Positions 59,833 through 64,000 of a stretch of 64,000 nucleotides of DNA are shown here, in pieces. The stretch comes from Mycobacterium decipiens (GTDB lineage: Bacteria; Actinomycetota; Actinomycetes; Mycobacteriales; Mycobacteriaceae). Under the pieces are notes generated by a model. The model worked only from the letters and a program-made list of their open reading frames with translations. It made no database searches and was not told where the DNA came from. The translations under genes and the position numbers were made by a program. Every line of letters begins with the position of its first letter. The stretch's first letter is position 1. The stretch covers positions 1,922,001 through 1,986,000 of the forward strand of contig NZ_OY970459.1 of the NCBI RefSeq assembly GCF_963853665.1. Reading direction: 5' to 3'.

Positions 59833-61650
59833 TCAGGGAAATCGGGGCAACGCCGGGATCGGCGGCGGCCAACCCAGTTCGGCCAGGGCGTCGTTGACGC
59901 CCTGCACGGCGCCCTGCTGCAGATCGGCGGCGACCGTGGCCCAATCGACGTCCGGAAACAGCCCGAACGGCCTAGGCACATCCTGATAGGCGGTGCGCTC
60001 GTAGCCCAACTCGACGAGCACTCGCAAGTTCGGCTGGATGAGGTCGGCCAGCGGGTCTCCCAGCACGGGGATGGCGCGCAGCGGATACAGCAGCGGCAGA
60101 TCCTCCGAGGGAATCAGGATGTAGGTAGTTAGCGACTGCGGCGACACCGGCTGGACCACACCCGCGGCAAGCTGGGCCGGCGTGAGGTCGGTGTACAAGG
60201 GGTGCAGCAAAAGGAAGCCCGCGATCGCGTTAGCGGTCGCAAAAAAATTGAGCGGATACAGCGGGAAGTCGGCGGCCGCGTCATATTGGATTGCGTAATC
60301 GGTGGTCGGGTAGGCATCGGCCGGAGTCGCGCCGAAAAACGTGAAACCGATTTCCTTGATGTACTGACCGGCGAAGCGCGAGAGAAAGCCGCCGTCGGGC
60401 CGATTTGGGTTACCGGTCAGCGTGAAAAACAGGTCATCCGGACCTGGCCGCATGTCGGCAGGCAGCGACATGAGCTGCCGCATTACCAGGGTGGCTACCG
60501 TCGCGCTCTGGGAGGTGGCGAAAACGACGGTGTCGTATCCCGCCTGGTATTGCGTCATGATCGCGGCATGCAGGTTTGCCGCCCCCAGACCTACCGACGT
60601 GTCGAAGGTCAGGCTATCCAGGCCGGTAAACGGAAATAGCTTCGACGGCGTAACCAGGAATTGCGGGGTAAACCCGGGGAAACCGGGGAGGTAGAGCGGC
60701 TCGACCTCCGCGATGTACTCCGGCTCGGGCAGCGGGCTGAAACTGGTGCCGCCCAAGATCAACGCGGTGGCCGCCTGGCCGAGGGTTGACTCGGGATCGG
60801 CCAAGATCAAGTTGGCGTACAGGTTGGTGATGGCCAGCAGGTCGTTGGCGGTGATTATGCCCCCGATGTTCCCGTCGCCGGGTTTTCCGATGCCCAGCAT
60901 CCCGAATCCCGTGTTCCCGATGCCAATGTTGCCGCTGCCGACGTTCAGGAAACCGATGTTGTTGTTTCCGGTGTTCCCGATGCCGACGTTGCCGTTTCCG
61001 GTGTTCTCAAAGCCGATGTTGTAGTTGCCGGTGTTTTCGTTGCCTAGGTTGAAGGCGCCGATGTTCAAAATGCCTACGTTGGTGGGGAGCCCGGCGCCGG
61101 TGTACGCGCTGGCCAACTGGCCTGCCAGGCTTGTCAGCGACTGTTGCCAGGGCGTCAACTGGGTGGCCAGCGCCGAAGCCCAGGTGTGATAGCCCCACAT
61201 CGCGACCACGTCCTGGGCCCAGATCTGCTCATATTCGGCCTCGGCGGCCGCGATCGCCGGGGCGTTCTGGCCCAGCAGGTTGGCAGCCACCAGCGTCGCC
61301 AGCACTGTCCGGTTGGCCGCGACCAGCGCTGGGGGAATGGTGGCCGCCAGTGCCGCCTCGAACGCGCTCGCCGCACCCCGGGCCTGGCCGGCCGCCCGCT
61401 CAGCTTGACTCGCCGCCGTGCTCAACCACCCCAGGTAGGGGTCGGCGGCGCGCGTCATCGCCACCGATGCCGGACCCTGCCATGCCCCGCCCGCCAGCCC
61501 TGCGGTCACCGACGCAAACGAACTCGCCGCGGTATGCAACTCCTCGGCCAACCCATCCCAGGCCGTCGCCGCCGCCAGCATCGGGCCCAGGCCCGCACCG
61601 GCAAACATGCGCGCCGAATTCACCTCCGGCGGCAAAACGGCGAAACTCAT
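59833..61650 (-). CDS. PPE42: PPE protein with MPTR repeats and PE-PPE hydrolase domain
   Basis: A 605-aa ESX-exported PPE protein. Residues 1 to about 180 form the PPE domain ([20 protein letters not shown]; the WxG turn is Trp57-Gln-Gly). Residues about 193-263 carry pentapeptide-like MPTR repeats ([18 protein letters not shown]). Residues about 275-580 are a PE-PPE domain, a serine alpha/beta hydrolase, with the nucleophile motif A378-T-S380-Q-S382. The H37Rv counterpart Rv2608 is a known T-cell antigen used in subunit vaccine work. It ends 6 nt from the NUDIX gene, convergently. Confidence 0.92.
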   Translation of the reverse strand: MSFAVLPPEVNSARMFAGAGLGPMLAAATAWDGLAEELHTAASSFASVTAGLAGGAWQGPASVAMTRAADPYLGWLSTAASQAERAAGQARGAASAFEAALAATIPPALVAANRTVLATLVAANLLGQNAPAIAAAEAEYEQIWAQDVVAMWGYHTWASALATQLTPWQQSLTSLAGQLASAYTGAGLPTNVGILNIGAFNLGNENTGNYNIGFENTGNGNVGIGNTGNNNIGFLNVGSGNIGIGNTGFGMLGIGKPGDGNIGGIITANDLLAITNLYANLILADPESTLGQAATALILGGTSFSPLPEPEYIAEVEPLYLPGFPGFTPQFLVTPSKLFPFTGLDSLTFDTSVGLGAANLHAAIMTQYQAGYDTVVFATSQSATVATLVMRQLMSLPADMRPGPDDLFFTLTGNPNRPDGGFLSRFAGQYIKEIGFTFFGATPADAYPTTDYAIQYDAAADFPLYPLNFFATANAIAGFLLLHPLYTDLTPAQLAAGVVQPVSPQSLTTYILIPSEDLPLLYPLRAIPVLGDPLADLIQPNLRVLVELGYERTAYQDVPRPFGLFPDVDWATVAADLQQGAVQGVNDALAELGWPPPIPALPRFP

Positions 61651-61827
61651 CGCTACGTTCTTTCTCGGTTGGCCCCTGGTCGGTCGGCCACCACCGCGGC
61701 GGGTATCCCCGATGAGCCGTGGTTATAGGTCACCGAGCGATTCCGGTAGCAAAAACTCTATGACAGGTCCGTCAGGATCTGTGCAGTTCCACCAAAACTT
61801 CCCGTGGCGGGGCCGAATTATCAAAGA

Positions 61828-62502
61828 TCAGGGTTGCAACCGTTCCAGCCGGCCATGGGTAATGCGGATTCGGTTGTGCAGGCGGTTTTCCCGGCCTTGC
61901 CAAAATTCCACGATTTCCGGGGCGATGCGGTAGCCGCCCCATCCTGGCGGCACCGGGATCTGGTCCTGGTCGGCAAAGCGACGGATCACCTCGGCGAGCT
62001 GGTCGTCGAGCTGGGCGCGAGAACCGACCGGGCGGGACTGCTGTGATGCCCACGCACCCAGCTGCGCCCCTCGCGGGCGCACGGACCAGTAGGCGAGTGT
62101 TTCCTCGGTGCTGACCTTGCTGACTGGGCCTCGGACGTGCGCCTGGCGGCCCAGCTCGTACCAGGGAAAGGTCGCCGACGCGTAGGGTGTGGCGGCGAGC
62201 TGCTCGCCCTTGGCCGACGTATAGCTGGTAAAGAACGCGACACCCGACTCGTCCAATATCTTGCAAAGCACCGAACGGCTCACCGGTTTCCCGTCGTCGA
62301 CAGTGGCCAGCACCATGGCGTTCGGTTCCATCACCCCGGCGCGCTGTGCATCATTCATCCACCGGCGAAGCAACGCCAGCCAGCCGTCGTCGAGCCAGTC
62401 GAAGTCCAGGTCGCCGCAGCCATCCTTCTCCGGTCCGTATTCGCCACGCATCCGTGCTAATTGGTCTCCATCGATGTCGACCATCTGGGCGTTATCGTCC
62501 AT
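61828..62502 (-). CDS. pdxH: Pyridoxine/pyridoxamine 5'-phosphate oxidase PdxH
   Basis: A 224-aa FMN-dependent oxidase that converts PNP or PMP to pyridoxal 5'-phosphate. Motifs include [19 protein letters not shown], the FMN-binding [13 protein letters not shown], and the C-terminal signature [19 protein letters not shown] 62502 gives [11 protein letters not shown] and the known mycobacterial length; a longer frame to 62562 is less likely. It diverges from pdxS, so both vitamin B6 genes share a 127-bp promoter region. Confidence 0.93.
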   Translation of the reverse strand: MDDNAQMVDIDGDQLARMRGEYGPEKDGCGDLDFDWLDDGWLALLRRWMNDAQRAGVMEPNAMVLATVDDGKPVSRSVLCKILDESGVAFFTSYTSAKGEQLAATPYASATFPWYELGRQAHVRGPVSKVSTEETLAYWSVRPRGAQLGAWASQQSRPVGSRAQLDDQLAEVIRRFADQDQIPVPPGWGGYRIAPEIVEFWQGRENRLHNRIRITHGRLERLQP

Positions 62503-62629
62503 CTGGGCCTCCGGTGCTCGACGGGGGAGAGATTCGTAATCTACCAATCGGCGACCGGCCATCCCCCGGAGTAGCTACCGGGCGAGCGTGGCTGCGGTCG
62601 TATCGTAGTGGGGATCAGAGGAGGCACCC

Positions 62630-63529
62630 ATGGATCCTGCAGGTAACCCGGCCACCGGTACGGCGCGGGTCAAGCGCGGCATGGCGGAGATGCTCAAGGG
62701 CGGCGTCATCATGGACGTTGTCACCCCGGAGCAGGCCCGCATTGCCGAGGGCGCCGGTGCGGTCGCGGTAATGGCGCTGGAACGAGTGCCCGCCGATATC
62801 CGCGCCCAGGGTGGGGTGTCGCGGATGAGCGATCTCGACATGATCGAGGGCATCATCTCCGCGGTCACGGTCCCGGTGATGGCGAAGGTGCGCATCGGCC
62901 ATTTCGTCGAGGCGCAGATCCTGCAGACACTGGGCGTGGACTACATCGACGAGTCCGAGGTGCTGACTCCCGCCGACTACACCCACCACATCGACAAGTG
63001 GAACTTCACCGTGCCGTTCGTGTGTGGGGCGACCAATCTCGGGGAGGCGCTGCGGCGCATCAACGAGGGGGCGGCGATGATCCGGTCGAAGGGCGAGGCA
63101 GGTACCGGTGACGTCTCCAACGCGACCACGCACATGCGGGCCATCGGCGGCGAGATCCGCCGGTTGACGTCGATGTCGGCGGACGAGTTGTTCGTCGCGG
63201 CAAAGGAATTGCAGGCGCCCTACGAACTCGTCGCCGAGGTGGCTCGGGCGGGCAAGCTGCCGGTCACGCTGTTCACCGCCGGGGGCATCGCCACACCGGC
63301 GGACGCGGCGATGATGATGCAGCTGGGCGCCGAGGGCGTCTTCGTGGGTTCCGGCATCTTCAAGTCCGGTGATCCCGCGCAGCGCGCGGCGGCGATCGTC
63401 AAGGCCACCACGTTCTACGACGACCCCGATGTGCTGGCCAAGGTGTCGCGCGGGCTCGGCGAGGCGATGGTGGGGATCAACGTGGACGAGATCGCCGTCG
63501 GCCACCGGCTCGCCGAGCGCGGCTGGTAA
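62630..63529 (+). CDS. pdxS: Pyridoxal 5'-phosphate synthase subunit PdxS
   Basis: A 299-aa TIM-barrel synthase that makes PLP from ribose 5-phosphate, glyceraldehyde 3-phosphate and ammonia supplied by PdxT. Key residues are Asp29 (GGVIMDVV), Lys86 in MAKVRIGHF, which forms the first Schiff base, and the Lys in [14 protein letters not shown], which takes over the intermediate. AGAGGAG precedes the ATG. The partner pdxT is not in the window; in M. tuberculosis it follows tesB2. Confidence 0.96.
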   Translation: MDPAGNPATGTARVKRGMAEMLKGGVIMDVVTPEQARIAEGAGAVAVMALERVPADIRAQGGVSRMSDLDMIEGIISAVTVPVMAKVRIGHFVEAQILQTLGVDYIDESEVLTPADYTHHIDKWNFTVPFVCGATNLGEALRRINEGAAMIRSKGEAGTGDVSNATTHMRAIGGEIRRLTSMSADELFVAAKELQAPYELVAEVARAGKLPVTLFTAGGIATPADAAMMMQLGAEGVFVGSGIFKSGDPAQRAAAIVKATTFYDDPDVLAKVSRGLGEAMVGINVDEIAVGHRLAERGW

Positions 63530-63571
63530 GAACGGCGATGAGGGCTCGCGCGAAGAGCAGACGGTCATAGC

Positions 63572-64000
63572 GTGTCGATCGAAGAGATCCTTGATCTCGA
63601 GCAACTCGAGGTCAACATCTACCGAGGAAGCGTGTTCAGCCCCGAATCGGGTTTCCTGCAGCGCACCTTCGGTGGTCATGTGGCCGGGCAGTCGCTGGTG
63701 TCGGCGGTGCGCACCGTCGACCCGCGGTATTCGGTTCACTCGCTGCATGGCTATTTTCTGCGGCCCGGAGATGCCAAGGAGCGCACGGTATTTCTCGTCG
63801 AGCGCATCCGGGACGGCGGATCATTCTGCACCAGGCGGGTCGACGCCATCCAGCACGGGGAAACCATCTTCAGCATGGCGGCGTCGTTCCAGAGTGAGCA
63901 GGACGGCATCACCCATCAGGACGCCATGCCGGCGGCGCCGCCACCCGACGGCCTGCCGGGGTTGAACTCGATCAGGGTCTTCGACGACGCGGGATTCCGG
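63572..64000 (+). CDS. tesB2: Acyl-CoA thioesterase II TesB2 (5' part, cut by window edge)
   Basis: The frame from GTG 63572 is open to the window end, giving 143 residues: IEEILDLEQLEVNIYRGSVF, then LQRTFGGHVAGQSLVSAVRT, then SVHSLHGYFLRPGDAKE. These are typical of the double-hotdog TesB family, which hydrolyses acyl-CoA; the second domain with the catalytic Asp lies outside. It follows pdxS by 42 nt on the same strand, as in H37Rv. Confidence 0.9.
   Translation, partial: MSIEEILDLEQLEVNIYRGSVFSPESGFLQRTFGGHVAGQSLVSAVRTVDPRYSVHSLHGYFLRPGDAKERTVFLVERIRDGGSFCTRRVDAIQHGETIFSMAASFQSEQDGITHQDAMPAAPPPDGLPGLNSIRVFDDAGFR

Overview
The window reads as chromosomal DNA from a slow-growing Mycobacterium close to the M. 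tuberculosis / M. kansasii group. It is GC-rich. It carries a PE_PGRS gene, a PPE gene with an MPTR middle, and the mycobacterial cell-envelope genes aftC, pgsA1, patA and pimA. Its gene order follows, from memory, H37Rv Rv2678c to Rv2605c, read in reverse orientation. No database search was run, so orthologue names rest on recalled family sequences, product lengths and gene order.

Layout. 1-10.7 kb is conserved core: the 3' part of hemE, hemY and hemQ (late haem synthesis), a methyltransferase, msrB, aftC, a TAP-like lipoprotein, a RibD-type reductase, an AFG1/ZapE-type ATPase, a GNAT acetyltransferase, a secreted protein and clpC2. 10.9-28.6 kb is accessory. It holds a DUF732 secreted protein, then an MbtH-like gene followed by a 12.1-kb non-ribosomal peptide synthetase (NRPS), a TPR protein, a fragment of a HigB-like toxin, a methyltransferase lying between two IS3-family remnants, and a decayed IS3 transposase. 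28.6-29.15 kb is a tRNA cluster (Val-GAC, Cys-GCA, Gly-GCC, Val-CAC); in M. tuberculosis this neighbourhood carries the phiRv2 prophage, which is absent here. 29.2-32.6 kb is an arsenic/cadmium locus: an ACR3-ArsC fusion, ArsR, CadI, a second ArsR and a YnfA-type protein, with clear palindromic operators. 32.6-44.6 kb is mixed: a YbdK-type ligase, a STAS protein diverging from a TetR regulator, dedA, a FadD19-like CoA ligase, a CPT-like kinase, PE_PGRS, a haemerythrin, a methyltransferase, a 13E12-family gene and a DUF1876 gene. 44.6-53.1 kb holds rtcB, membrane proteins, an IS110 fragment, a cupin, a nitronate monooxygenase-like gene, a cysteine-containing regulator diverging from a DoxX-like gene, DUF1990, an aldo/keto reductase, a thioesterase and a family-2 glycosyltransferase. 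53.3-59.8 kb is the phosphatidylinositol mannoside operon thrS-HIT-pgsA1-patA-pimA-NUDIX. The end is PPE42, pdxH, pdxS and the start of tesB2.

The most remarkable feature is the NRPS (4041 aa, C-A-T-C-A-T-C-A-T-E-C, no thioesterase). Its first two repeat units, about 3.15 kb each, are almost identical in DNA. The differences I could find are a patch of about 22-25 nt that changes the substrate-pocket residues of the A domain, and one base elsewhere. The third A domain keeps the same flanks, but about 415 bp of its core has been replaced by a different substrate-binding subdomain. This looks like NRPS specificity evolution caught shortly after the events. The predicted product is an N-acylated tripeptide with a D residue at position 3. 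I do not recognise the compound.
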